Source: Bacillota bacterium
GTDB taxonomy: Bacteria; Bacillota; Clostridia; Lachnospirales; Lachnospiraceae
Length of the DNA: 64,000 nucleotides
Reading direction: 5' to 3'
Assembly: GCA_023387655.1 (NCBI GenBank)
Contig: JAEWHR010000060.1
Location: 5,964-69,963 of the forward strand
The notes beneath the pieces are model-generated. The model searched no databases and was not told where the DNA came from. It saw nothing but the letters and a program-made list of their open reading frames with translations. Both the position numbers and the translations under genes were made by a program. Shown one piece after another: positions 52,583-60,939 of this stretch (position 1 is the stretch's first letter; each line of letters opens with the position of its first letter).

Positions 52583-53431
52583 GTGAAGAAACAAAAGTTA
52601 AGTGAAACGGCAAAAAAGAAAGTAGTGTATGCAACGCTATTGGTGGGAGTATTTGTTGTTGTCGCAGTTGCCCTAGTAACTATGACAGCAAAAACAGGAG
52701 AGCAAAAAAATAATAATTTGATAGGTCTTGACGATCCTGAAAATCAAATCGCTGACATCGATAAGAACAATGCAAGTATATTGGATGGCACATATACAGG
52801 AGATCAGCAAGAAGACGCGAAAAACCCTTCTGACTCTTTGGTTGCAACACAGCCAGATAAGACACCAGAGAACATTGCAGAAGATACTGTAGTAGGTACT
52901 GAACAGAATGATAATACTGCGCAGATAAGTACAACCCCTCAGGACACTGCCAAGGACAAAACCCCAGTTGATACAAAACAAGTAATGCAAAATACAGCAG
53001 AGAACTTAAAGTTTGATAAGGCCCAAGGCCTAGAAAAACCACTGGAGGGAAATGTAATCCTTCCATATAGTGTCGACAAAACTATATTCCATGCAACCTT
53101 AAAACAATACAAGACAAATCCTGCAATCCTTATTCAAGGTGAAGTAGGAGTACCTGTTAAGGCAGCAGCAAAGGGTATTATTACTAATATTGAAGATGCA
53201 GCGTATACAGGAATTACTGTAACAATGGATATCGGAAGCGGATATAAGCTTGTTTATGGTCAATTAGAAAAAAATGATCTTAAGGTTGGCGACGTAGTGG
53301 AAGCTGGAAAAGTGTTTGCGAAGCTTGCAAAGGTAAGTAAATTCTATTCAGTAGAGGGTGAAAACTTATACTTCCAAGTATTAGAGGGAGAAAGTAGCTT
53401 AGACCCAATGAGCCTATTCAAAGAAGAATAA
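52583..53431 (+). CDS. Membrane-anchored M23-like (SpoIIQ-type) protein with degenerate peptidase domain
   Basis: The 282-residue protein has a cytoplasmic start, one membrane helix (about 16-36) and a long Asp/Thr/Gln-rich linker (about 40-145). A C-terminal domain follows with the M23/LytM outline: V-G-V-P-V-K-A-A-A-K-G, Y-K-L-V-Y-G-Q-L, N-L-Y-F-Q-V-L. The His and Asp ligands of active LytM enzymes (H-x3-D and H-x-H) are not present, so it is unlikely to cut peptidoglycan. SpoIIQ, the forespore partner of SpoIIIAH, has this shape and can lack zinc ligands, but the context does not prove that role. GTG 52583 is chosen over GTG 52574 on ribosome-site spacing. Confidence 0.65.
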   Translation: MKKQKLSETAKKKVVYATLLVGVFVVVAVALVTMTAKTGEQKNNNLIGLDDPENQIADIDKNNASILDGTYTGDQQEDAKNPSDSLVATQPDKTPENIAEDTVVGTEQNDNTAQISTTPQDTAKDKTPVDTKQVMQNTAENLKFDKAQGLEKPLEGNVILPYSVDKTIFHATLKQYKTNPAILIQGEVGVPVKAAAKGIITNIEDAAYTGITVTMDIGSGYKLVYGQLEKNDLKVGDVVEAGKVFAKLAKVSKFYSVEGENLYFQVLEGESSLDPMSLFKEE

Positions 53432-53502
53432 GTAACGAGTGCTGTTTGTAAATCGTGAGGAAAGAAATAAGTTTGTGAGTAAAGTAGTTTTTTAGTGAAA
53501 GT

Positions 53503-53553
53503 AAACACTTGATTGGATAGTGTGTGGAAGTCTATCCAACCAAGTGTTTTTTG
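53503..53553 (+). terminator. Terminator after the M23-like gene
   Basis: AAACACTTGATTGGATAG pairs with CTATCCAACCAAGTGTTT (one mismatch) and runs into TTTTT. Confidence 0.85.
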
Positions 53554-53830
53554 ATTTTAATAAGGTTTATAGATAAGAGCAATAATTTTGCTACTTCTGC
53601 ATATAATATGTAATGGAAGGTGGTATACGAGTGGTACATATCTACAAAAATTAGCAACCGATCTCTTCCTACGTTCTTTTTTCATGCGGCATAACAACAG
53701 CAAAAGGTTATTGTAGTCAAGATGCTGTGGATGTCAGTAGATTTCGATCTATTGGATATGCGTGGAGGTCCCCCTCCCGGATTACCACTTATTAAAAAAC
53801 CACTATGTTCGGTTGCTTGACATAGATCAA
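53554..53830. other. Unexplained intergenic stretch
   Basis: About 280 bp with no credible gene. A GC-richer patch (about 53760-53800) contains GGAGG and CCTCC arms. An open frame of some 40 codons runs through it on each strand, without ribosome sites. It may be a decayed element or an untranslated RNA, and nothing in it is diagnostic. Confidence 0.35.
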
Positions 53831-53881
53831 AGGGTGCTGCCCAGATAATCTGTAATTACAGGTTGTTTGGGCAGCACCCTT
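53831..53881. terminator. Hairpin between M23-like gene region and trhA
   Basis: AAGGGTGCTGCCCA pairs perfectly with TGGGCAGCACCCTT around a loop that holds the palindrome CTGTAATTACAG. On the minus strand it is followed by only a short T-run, suiting termination of the minus-strand gene at 53889. Confidence 0.7.
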
Positions 53882-53888
53882 ATTTATA

Positions 53889-54566
53889 TTATACTAAATA
53901 ATACATCAGGATATAGTGACAAAGCGTACCTCCGATACAAAATAGATGGAAAATTTCATGGGAACCAAAATTTTTATGTTTTCCATTAAAAATAGGTACT
54001 TTTAGTGCATAGATAACTCCGCCTATCGTATAGATAATTCCACCAGCTAAAAGCCATAGGAAGGCAGGTCTTGTTAAAGAATTTATTAATTGTGTGAAGG
54101 AGAAAATACAACTCCAACCCATCGCGATGTAAATCGTAGCATTTACCCACTTTGGACAGTGAATAAAGAAAAGTGCTTGAAAGATTCCAAGGAGTGCAAG
54201 TAACCATATTACGAGGAAAAGAACAAGTCCTGTTGTATTTCCAAGTGCAATTAAACAAATTGGAGAATAAGAACCAGCGATTAAAACATAAATCATCATA
54301 TGGTCAATTTTCTTTAATTTTGTATTGACTTCTACAGAGATATCAAAAGAGTGATAAATAGTACTAGCACTATATAATAAAACAACACCTAACATAAATA
54401 AAATCATAGATAAAAACGGAACATGTCCTGGCATATGGTACGCTCTTATTAAAAGTGGAGGCGCGGCAATTAAAGCAAGGATAGTAAAGATAAGGTGCGA
54501 AATAGCACTTCCAGGATCTTTTAGTTTGAATTTGGTTGTAGTTTGTCTTTTCATTTCCATTAGCAT
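53889..54566 (-). CDS. Hemolysin III family / TrhA-type membrane protein
   Basis: The 225-residue protein has seven membrane segments and the PAQR/hemolysin III residues: S-A-S-T-I-Y-H-S-F, K-I-D-H-M-M-I-Y and a late S-H-E-I-F-H-L-F. These form a metal-binding site in the family. Bacterial members (YqfA/TrhA) influence membrane lipid and energy state. The haemolysin name is historical, and no toxin role should be inferred. AGAAGG lies six bases before ATG 54566; further in-frame ATGs follow at 54560 and 54554. Confidence 0.88.
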   Translation of the reverse strand: MLMEMKRQTTTKFKLKDPGSAISHLIFTILALIAAPPLLIRAYHMPGHVPFLSMILFMLGVVLLYSASTIYHSFDISVEVNTKLKKIDHMMIYVLIAGSYSPICLIALGNTTGLVLFLVIWLLALLGIFQALFFIHCPKWVNATIYIAMGWSCIFSFTQLINSLTRPAFLWLLAGGIIYTIGGVIYALKVPIFNGKHKNFGSHEIFHLFCIGGTLCHYILMYYLV

Positions 54567-54818
54567 AATCAACCTTCTTTCTTTTTGTTTCTAGTGTTTT
54601 GATGTTTGTTCTAGTGTCATAATGTTCGTTTCAGGGTGATGTTTGTTTTTTAGTGCCAATATCATCCATAGCAATAAGTAACATATCTGATAGCTACCGA
54701 TAATAGTATATGTAGTAATGAATACTATATACTAGGTATGATAATACTACATACAAAAAGAAAATGCAATACTTTTTGTATCGTTACTTAATAACAAATT
54801 AACAAAGTAGAAGTATCC

Positions 54819-54847
54819 TTGCTGATGGAAAAATCGTATGTTATAAT
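54819..54847 (+). promoter_or_regulatory. Promoter of the DUF951 gene
   Basis: TTGCTG (54819-54824), 17 bp, TATAAT (54842-54847) with an extended -10 TG. The transcript should start near 54854. Confidence 0.7.
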
Positions 54848-54853
54848 AGGTTT

Positions 54854-54904
54854 AATTTTCACATAGTGCTTTAGGTGAAAATTGAAGCGTAATTTTCACT
54901 TTTT
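54854..54904 (+). promoter_or_regulatory. Attenuator-like leader with three alternating segments
   Basis: Segment 1 AATTTTCAC (54854-54862), segment 2 GTGAAAATT (54875-54883), segment 3 AATTTTCAC (54891-54899), then TTTTT (54900-54904). Segments 2 and 3 make a terminator; segments 1 and 2 would prevent it. Segment 1 is predicted to be the very 5' end of the RNA. Confidence 0.55.
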
Positions 54905-54987
54905 ATTTAGGTTAATCTTGTATCTGAAAGTAGATGTAGGATGAAATGGGTGTTAGTAAGTAGAATAAGGAGTTAAGGTGATTAGCG

Positions 54988-55182
54988 ATGGATTTAAAAA
55001 TTGGTGACAGTATTAAGATGAAAAAGCCACATCCTTGCGGAAGTAATGAATGGGAAATTCTACGAGTTGGTATTGATTTTCGTTTAAAATGTAAAGGTTG
55101 CGGACATCAGGTGATGCTTCCAAGAAAGCAAGTAGAAAAGGGAATACGTCAAGTAATACCTTTGGATAAAACAGATAAATAG
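54988..55182 (+). CDS. DUF951 zinc-binding protein
   Basis: The 64-residue protein matches DUF951: a start like D-L-K-I-G-D-S-I-K-M-K-K-P-H-P-C-G, then W-E-I-L-R-V-G-I-D-F-R-L-K-C-K-G-C-G-H and a short basic tail. Cys and His residues should bind one zinc. The function is unknown; in Gram-positives the gene often lies near DNA replication or translation-factor genes. The ribosome site is GGTGAT with a weak AAGGAG further upstream. It stands alone behind the attenuator-like leader and is followed by repeat copy C. Confidence 0.85.
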   Translation: MDLKIGDSIKMKKPHPCGSNEWEILRVGIDFRLKCKGCGHQVMLPRKQVEKGIRQVIPLDKTDK

Positions 55183-55213
55183 AAACAAAGATAAATAGAA
55201 TTTTATAGTGGGG

Positions 55214-55256
55214 AAATGCATCTTGTGTGGTTGTAAAGCCATTTCAAGGTGCTTTT
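55214..55256 (+). terminator. Hairpin terminator, copy C of the dispersed repeat
   Basis: ATGCATCTTG, GTGTGG, then GCCATTTCAAGGTGC and TTTTTTT. It has the same arms and inner bases as copies A and B, but here the T-run is on the plus strand, after the DUF951 gene. Confidence 0.7.
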
Positions 55257-55385
55257 TTTAATTAATTAGGAAATTACTCCGCGAGTGATCTCCTATTAAT
55301 TAAAAAACACTCCGAGGGATGCACACTCCGCTGACGCTTCGGCGCGACAAAGTGGCATCGCCCTGAATTTGTTGATTCTCGGAGC
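55257..55385. repeat. Palindromic, partly GC-rich intergenic element
   Basis: A long imperfect palindrome (about 55262-55302, TTAATTAGGA and TCCTATTAATTAA arms with ACTC/GAGT inside) is followed by a visibly GC-richer 75-bp block bounded by CTCCGAG (55310-55316) and CTCGGAG (55378-55384). ACTCCG occurs three times. No ORF is present. The rest of the gap to 55606 is AT-rich and holds no clear feature. It may be a small mobile or miniature element, or a structured RNA. Confidence 0.5.
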
Positions 55386-55606
55386 TTAAAGTAGCGAAGC
55401 CATTTTGTTCTGCTATAAAACAATCTCACTGTGTACAATACGATTACAGATATCTATTAAATATCTCTTTCCTGTTCACAAAAAAAACACAATTTTTCCT
55501 ACGATTCTTCACAATCAATTGTTACGATTTATTTGTATCATTTGTAATAATGGGTCGGTATAGAATTAGGGAGTTTGATGGTTTTGATCAGAAGGAGGAG
55601 AAGAAG

Positions 55607-56659
55607 TTGATTGAAGTAAAAGGTTTGGTGAAGAAGTATGGAAATCATTTGGCTGTTGATCACCTTAGCTTCACGGTAGAACGGGGACAGATACTGGGTT
55701 TTTTAGGCCCAAATGGCGCTGGTAAGTCTACCACAATGAATATGATCACAGGCTACATATCAGCCACAGAAGGAACGGTAATTATCAATGGACATGATAT
55801 GTATGAAGAACCGGAAGAAGCAAAAAAAAGCATTGGTTATCTACCGGAACAACCACCAGTATATCCTGATATGACAGTGCGTGAATATCTGGATTTTGTA
55901 GCAGAACTTAAGAAGGTACCAAAGACACAGAGAAAATCAATGATCGAGGAAATTGTGGACCGTGTTAGGCTTAAAGAAGTTGAACACCGTCTTATTAAGC
56001 ATCTTTCCAAAGGGTATCGTCAAAGAGTAGGATTTGCACAGGCAATTATTGGTTATCCGGAAGTGATTATCTTAGATGAACCTACCGTTGGATTAGATCC
56101 TATGCAAATTATTGAAATACGAGACTTAATTCGTGATCTTGCGAAGCAGCATACAATTATTTTAAGTTCTCATATCCTTTCAGAGATTAGTGCGGTATGC
56201 GATACGATTATGATTATAAATCGAGGAAAGCTTATCGTAAGTGATACTCCGGAGATGTTAGCAAAGCATCAGCAAGGTACAAATAATTTAACTCTCTCTA
56301 TAAAAGGAGATGAACATACAGTAGAAGAAGCACTTAGTGAATTAGAAGGAATCGAAAAATTAGAAGTTAAGAAAAATGAAGAGACACATCTAATCGAGGT
56401 ATCCATTCATCAAAAACTTGATATGGATATTCGTGAAGATGTCTTTTATGCCCTTGCAAAACATAGGTGTCCAATCTTTGCAATGCATACTACATCAGTT
56501 ACTCTTGAAGATATCTTCCTAGAATTAACAAAGAATGAGGAATTAAAAGAGGAAGGTAAAGAGGAAGATAATGAGCAAGAGATTAACCCCCATGACAAGA
56601 ACGATATTTTAATAGAAGAGAATGGAGAGGAGGATTTAAAAGATGATAGCAATTTATAA
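55607..56659 (+). CDS. ABC transporter ATP-binding protein, GldA-like
   Basis: The 350-residue ATPase has Walker A G-P-N-G-A-G-K-S-T near residue 39, signature L-S-K-G-Y-R-Q-R, Walker B V-I-I-L-D-E-P and S-S-H-I-L as the switch region. After the ATPase core comes a regulatory domain and an unusual acidic tail of about 40 residues rich in Glu and Asp. Translation probably begins at TTG 55607: AAGGAGG lies eight bases upstream, whereas the in-frame ATG at 55550 has no ribosome site. The gene overlaps the permease gene by 17 bp and belongs to a Gld-like system of four genes. Confidence 0.85.
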   Translation: MIEVKGLVKKYGNHLAVDHLSFTVERGQILGFLGPNGAGKSTTMNMITGYISATEGTVIINGHDMYEEPEEAKKSIGYLPEQPPVYPDMTVREYLDFVAELKKVPKTQRKSMIEEIVDRVRLKEVEHRLIKHLSKGYRQRVGFAQAIIGYPEVIILDEPTVGLDPMQIIEIRDLIRDLAKQHTIILSSHILSEISAVCDTIMIINRGKLIVSDTPEMLAKHQQGTNNLTLSIKGDEHTVEEALSELEGIEKLEVKKNEETHLIEVSIHQKLDMDIREDVFYALAKHRCPIFAMHTTSVTLEDIFLELTKNEELKEEGKEEDNEQEINPHDKNDILIEENGEEDLKDDSNL

Positions 56660-57506
56660 AAAAGAGCTCAGAGCTTATTTTAATTCCATTATTGGCTATT
56701 TATTTATTGCATTCTTTCTGTTCTTTATCGGACTATATTTTTATATAAATAATGTCTACTCTGGATATGCAAATTTTTCATATTCACTATATGGGATACG
56801 TTATTTCTTTACACTTTTAATTCCGATGATTACGATGAGGATCATGGCAGAAGAAAATCGTCAGAAAACAGATCAGCTCTTATTAACTTCACCAATATCC
56901 ATAGAGAAAATCATATTCGGGAAATATGCTGCGGTATTGACGATATTTGCAATTGTTATGCTTATCTCAGGTGTATATCCAATCGTACTTAGCAAGTATG
57001 GAGATGTAAACTTAATTTCTTCCTATGCAGCGATACTTGCCTTCTTTTTAATGGGTGCAGCTTACCTTGCTATTGGATTATTTATCTCAGCAATGACGGA
57101 AAGCCAAGCCCTTGCAGCAATTATTACCTTTGCGGTGGTATTAATTACAACTCTTAGCTCAATGCTTGGGCAAGTACTTCCATCCGATAATTTTACAGCA
57201 GTAAAAGTATTTCTGCTTCTTATTTTACTACTTGCAATTATTACGTATGTGATTATGCATAACTTAACTTTTACAATCTTGGTTGGTTTGGTTGGCGGAG
57301 GAATTGTTTGTGGACTCTATCTGATAAAGCCAAGTGTTTATGATGGATCCGTGGTAAAATTCTTTGACTGGCTAACGATAAGCACAAGATTTGATAGTTT
57401 TGTTTATGAAATATTTGATTTGTCATCCATCGTTTATTATGTTAGTGTGATTGGCTTCTTTGTATTCTTAACAATTCAGGTATTGAAAAAGAGAAGATGG
57501 AGCTAG
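56643..57506 (+). CDS. ABC-2 permease, GldF-like
   Basis: The 287-residue membrane protein has six or more helices and starts I-A-I-Y-K-K-E-L-R-A-Y-F-N-S-I-I-G-Y, a pattern shared by GldF/NosY-type ABC-2 permeases. It contains M-R-I-M-A-E-E-N-R-Q-K-T-D-Q-L-L-L-T-S-P-I, the usual cytoplasmic segment after the second helix. The pair of ATPase and permease is followed by an auxiliary protein, as in Gld systems and similar exporters of unknown cargo. GGAGG lies nine bases upstream, inside the end of the ATPase gene. Confidence 0.85.
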   Translation: MIAIYKKELRAYFNSIIGYLFIAFFLFFIGLYFYINNVYSGYANFSYSLYGIRYFFTLLIPMITMRIMAEENRQKTDQLLLTSPISIEKIIFGKYAAVLTIFAIVMLISGVYPIVLSKYGDVNLISSYAAILAFFLMGAAYLAIGLFISAMTESQALAAIITFAVVLITTLSSMLGQVLPSDNFTAVKVFLLLILLLAIITYVIMHNLTFTILVGLVGGGIVCGLYLIKPSVYDGSVVKFFDWLTISTRFDSFVYEIFDLSSIVYYVSVIGFFVFLTIQVLKKRRWS

Positions 57507-57521
57507 GAGGGAGGTAATGTC

Positions 57522-58973
57522 ATGAGTGAAATGAAAGAGCATAACATTGGAAGAAAAATCAAAGCCTCCTTTCAGAGCCGCAAGTTTAAGGGAGGAGCCT
57601 ACGCAACAATTATTTCTGCCGTAGTATTAGTTATTGTCTTACTGATTAATCTATTTGCTCAGGAACTTGGAATAACAAAAGATTTAACTAAAGATAGTAA
57701 GTATTCATTAACCGAGGAAACAAAAGAATTAATTAAGGGTATAAATAACAATATTACGATTTACTATCTTGTGGAAAGCGGAGACGAGATAGAAGAATTT
57801 GAACGTATTGTCAATAACTATGACAACCTAAATAGTAAAGTATCTGTACAATATAAAGACCCTGTTCAGTATCCGAAATTTGCCTCTCAGTATGTGAAGG
57901 ATGAAATAGCGGCACAGAGCTTTCTTGTAGTAAATGAAGACACTAAAGCAGCCAAATATATTGCCTATGAGGACTTACTTGATTATGAGATTAACTATTC
58001 GACTTATCAATATGAAGTCACTGGTCTAAAGGTAGAAGCACAGATTGATGCAGCGATTGCTGCTGTAACAAATGAAGATTTACCAACGATTTATACGTTA
58101 ACAGGGCATGGAGAGGCTTCTGTATCGTCCTATTTATCGGAATTGTTTGAGGACAATAACATCACATCAACCGAATTTAGTTCCTTAACGGCTCAAACTG
58201 TACCTGAGGACTGTGATGTTCTACTCATTAATATGCCACAGTATGATTTAACTGAGGAAGAGACTGCTTTAATTAAGGATTACTTAATGAAAGGCGGCGA
58301 CGCAATTTTTTTGGTTGACTATGTCACCTATACACTTCCAAACGTTGTGAGTTTATTAAATTATTACGGAGTAGATGTTGTAGAGGGTCTTGTCGTAGAG
58401 GGAGACTCTCAGTATACGATGAATAGCAGATATCCGACACTTTTGGTACCCAAAATATCAAGTCATGAGTTTGTTAAAAATATTAAGGATAAAAAATATA
58501 TTATTGTACCAGTAGGTAGCGGGCTTTCCATTCGTGACGATAAAAGAGAAACAGTAGAAACAGATACAATCTTAAAGACTTCTGATGTCGCGTACTCAAA
58601 GATTAATATTAACGCTACAGTAGCGGATAAAGAGGAAAATGATATTTCAGGTCCATTTATTTTAGGACTTGAAGCAAAAGAAGCGGTTGGGGAAGAAGAA
58701 ACAAGAATTGCTGTTTATACTGGAAAAGCATTTTTGGATGACCAATACCTACAAACAACTAGTTTTGGTAATGCTGACTTAATAATTAATACAATTAATG
58801 AGATGTCGGGTCAGGAAAATACGTTATCGATTCGTTCCACCAGCCTTAGTGAACCAATGGTGTCTATGAATACAGCGCAAAAAAGTAGTATTGGACTTAT
58901 TGTCGTGGTAATCCTACCATTGTTCTTCCTAGCAATTGGTATCACTGTTGTGGTACGCAGAAGGAGGAAATAG
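57522..58973 (+). CDS. GldG-like ABC auxiliary membrane protein
   Basis: The 483-residue protein has a membrane helix near the N-terminus (about 27-47) and a large extracellular domain of the ABC_transp_aux (GldG) type. A C-terminal helix (about 452-475) ends in a basic tail. The start of the outer domain carries D-L-T-K-D-S-K-Y-S-L-T-E-E-T, the family hallmark. In gliding Bacteroidetes GldG works with GldA and GldF. In clostridia the homologous set is of unknown cargo, and gliding is not implied. It follows the permease by 15 bp. Confidence 0.85.
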   Translation: MSEMKEHNIGRKIKASFQSRKFKGGAYATIISAVVLVIVLLINLFAQELGITKDLTKDSKYSLTEETKELIKGINNNITIYYLVESGDEIEEFERIVNNYDNLNSKVSVQYKDPVQYPKFASQYVKDEIAAQSFLVVNEDTKAAKYIAYEDLLDYEINYSTYQYEVTGLKVEAQIDAAIAAVTNEDLPTIYTLTGHGEASVSSYLSELFEDNNITSTEFSSLTAQTVPEDCDVLLINMPQYDLTEEETALIKDYLMKGGDAIFLVDYVTYTLPNVVSLLNYYGVDVVEGLVVEGDSQYTMNSRYPTLLVPKISSHEFVKNIKDKKYIIVPVGSGLSIRDDKRETVETDTILKTSDVAYSKININATVADKEENDISGPFILGLEAKEAVGEEETRIAVYTGKAFLDDQYLQTTSFGNADLIINTINEMSGQENTLSIRSTSLSEPMVSMNTAQKSSIGLIVVVILPLFFLAIGITVVVRRRRK

Positions 58974-60409
58974 TGGTTATGAATAAGAAAAAGAAGAAAA
59001 ATATAGTTACGATTATTTTCTTACTCCTAGTCCTAATTCTAGCAGGAGCAAGTTATGGGATGCTTAAGTCCCGTAATGACAGAATCGAAAAAGAAAAAGA
59101 AGAGGAAGAATCTGAAGATTCTAAGATAATGCTAAATGATTTTGAGGCAGAAAGTATTGTTAATATCTCGATAACCTCCCCAGATGAAAATTTTGTCTTT
59201 GTGAAAGAAGAGGATACTTGGATATTACAAGGAGAAGAGGACTATCCACTTAGTCAGTCGAAACTTACCTCAATGGCTGCTGGGATAGCAAAATTATCAG
59301 TAGAGCGTTTGGTGGTAGAAAATCCAGAAGATTTATCTGAATATGGTCTAGAGCAACCAAGTATTTTGGTAAAGGCAGTAACGAATGAAGGCAAAGAATA
59401 TACCCTACAAATTGGGGATAAACTTGCGACAGATACTGATTATTATGGCATTGCAACAGATGACTCTACTGTTTATGTAATACCAATGGCAACAAGAACA
59501 AGATATGTAGTGACAAAAGATGATTTGTTTGACATTGAAAGTTCGCCATCCATCACAGCGGATAATATCCGAGAAGTTAAGGTGACAAGTGAAGCATTTG
59601 GTGACTTTCATATGGTTTACGATGAAAATAATCCAATGGATTATAGTGGAACAGAGAGTTATCCTTGGTATATCCCAGAAGGTTATGTTAACCCAATGAA
59701 TATGGACAATACAATGACAAATGAAGTACTCTCAAACTACACCGTATTTTCTTTTAGTGAAGGAATTGACTATAAGAGAGAGAATCAAAAGAAATACGGT
59801 CTTACAAACCCAAGTGCAAAGGTATTTGTAAAATATTTATCAACGAATGGGGAGGAGATGACCTACACCCTTCTCGTAGGAGATACCGATACAGATGGTA
59901 ATTACTATGTTTCACCAGAAGGATCTGAACGCACTTATCTTATGACAAAGGATGCAGTTGAAAAGAAAATTAAGATAGAAGATAAGGATAGTCTTATAAG
60001 TAAATTTACTCATATGATTAATATATTAAATGTGGAAAAGGTTTTAGTATCTTCCTCTTCCGAGAGTAAAGTTTATGAGATTAAACGTACTGATAATATA
60101 GATTCGGATGGCAATACTACCACCACAGAAACTTTCTTTGTTGATGGTGAGGAGGCTGAGGAAACCGAGTTTCGATCTATTTATCAGAAAATGATTGGTC
60201 TTAAGATGGCAGAGCCGTTAAAAGAAGCTGTGAATGTGGCTGAAGAATCTGTATTAACACTTACCTTTATAAAAACAGATGGTGATGAATTGATTGTAGA
60301 GTATCATCCATATAGTGAGGAACGTTATACAGTAACTGTAAATGGAAAAACAAGTGTCTTAGCAGATAAGTCTGAAATCGATTCTTTTATCGAGACAATT
60401 TTTAATTAA
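58973..60409 (+). CDS. DUF4340 membrane-anchored protein
   Basis: The 478-residue protein has one N-terminal membrane helix (about 10-27), a charged stretch rich in Glu and Lys and then repeated beta-rich DUF4340 units. These show W-I-L-Q-G-E-E-D-Y-P-L, E-Y-G-L-E-Q-P-S and K-Y-G-L-T-N-P-S-A-K-V. The repeated Y-G-L-x-x-P-S is the mark of the family. DUF4340 proteins commonly follow GldG-like genes, so this is probably the outer subunit of the same transporter. Translation could start at GTG 58973, overlapping the previous stop with GGAGG five bases upstream, or at ATG 58979. Confidence 0.8.
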   Translation: MVMNKKKKKNIVTIIFLLLVLILAGASYGMLKSRNDRIEKEKEEEESEDSKIMLNDFEAESIVNISITSPDENFVFVKEEDTWILQGEEDYPLSQSKLTSMAAGIAKLSVERLVVENPEDLSEYGLEQPSILVKAVTNEGKEYTLQIGDKLATDTDYYGIATDDSTVYVIPMATRTRYVVTKDDLFDIESSPSITADNIREVKVTSEAFGDFHMVYDENNPMDYSGTESYPWYIPEGYVNPMNMDNTMTNEVLSNYTVFSFSEGIDYKRENQKKYGLTNPSAKVFVKYLSTNGEEMTYTLLVGDTDTDGNYYVSPEGSERTYLMTKDAVEKKIKIEDKDSLISKFTHMINILNVEKVLVSSSSESKVYEIKRTDNIDSDGNTTTTETFFVDGEEAEETEFRSIYQKMIGLKMAEPLKEAVNVAEESVLTLTFIKTDGDELIVEYHPYSEERYTVTVNGKTSVLADKSEIDSFIETIFN

Positions 60410-60421
60410 TAAGTAAAATCA

Positions 60422-60467
60422 CAATCTGCCCACGACTTCTGGTTACCCCTAGGTTGTGGGCAGATTG
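60422..60467 (+). terminator. Terminator after the Gld-like operon
   Basis: AATCTGCCCACGAC pairs with GTTGTGGGCAGATT (one G-U). The following T-run is weak. Confidence 0.65.
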
Positions 60468-60524
60468 TATAAAAAATTCATATTTTTTCTACTATGGATT
60501 TATAACTTAACTTGAAATTGTGGC

Positions 60525-60553
60525 TTGCACAAGCATTTTTATTATGCTATAAT
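60525..60553 (+). promoter_or_regulatory. Promoter of rpsF-ssb-rpsR
   Basis: TTGCAC (60525-60530), 17 bp, TATAAT (60548-60553) with an extended -10 TG. The 72-base leader holds a small hairpin (CTCTT/GAAGAG); I do not recognise the S6:S18 leader motif in it. Confidence 0.75.
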
Positions 60554-60632
60554 ATCGAATTGTGATATGTATTTTAATTCCTTGCTCTCTTAAAAGAAGA
60601 GGGCCAGAGACCAAAAGGAGGTGCACGCAACT

Positions 60633-60920
60633 ATGAACAAATATGAATTAGCCTTAGTTGTAAATGCAAAAATCGAGGATGAAGCAAAAAATGCTACAGT
60701 GGAAGCTGTAAAAGAGCTTATTACAAGATTCGGCGGTAACATCACTAACGTTGATGATTGGGGTAAGAAGAGACTTGCTTACGAAATCCAAAAGATGAAA
60801 GAAGGTTATTATTATTTCATCAAATTCGATGCTGATTCTACAACTCCAAATGAAGTTGAACAAAGACTTCGTATTATGGAGAATGTAATCAGATTTTTAT
60901 GCATTAGACAGGACGCATAA
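60633..60920 (+). CDS. rpsF: 30S ribosomal protein S6
   Basis: The 95-residue protein matches S6: M-N-K-Y-E-L-A-L-V-V-N, then W-G-K-K-R-L-A-Y-E-I-Q-K-M-K-E-G-Y-Y and R-I-M-E-N-V-I-R-F-L. S6 binds S18 in the platform of the small subunit. AAAGGAGGTG lies nine bases before ATG 60633; the in-frame GTG inside that ribosome site is not the start. It is first in the rpsF-ssb-rpsR operon. Confidence 0.97.
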   Translation: MNKYELALVVNAKIEDEAKNATVEAVKELITRFGGNITNVDDWGKKRLAYEIQKMKEGYYYFIKFDADSTTPNEVEQRLRIMENVIRFLCIRQDA

Positions 60921-60939
60921 CAAAGGGGGTTATCCTTAA

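Noticed and set aside
53889..54566. A haemolysin toxin
   Set aside because: Hemolysin III is a historical family name; the protein is a TrhA/PAQR-type membrane protein.
55607..60409. Gliding motility machinery
   Set aside because: Only GldA/F/G-like ABC parts are present; the rest of the Bacteroidetes gliding system is absent, so no motility is inferred.
60554..60632. S6:S18 ribosomal leader RNA
   Set aside because: Only a small hairpin was seen; the conserved motif of that RNA could not be recognised.
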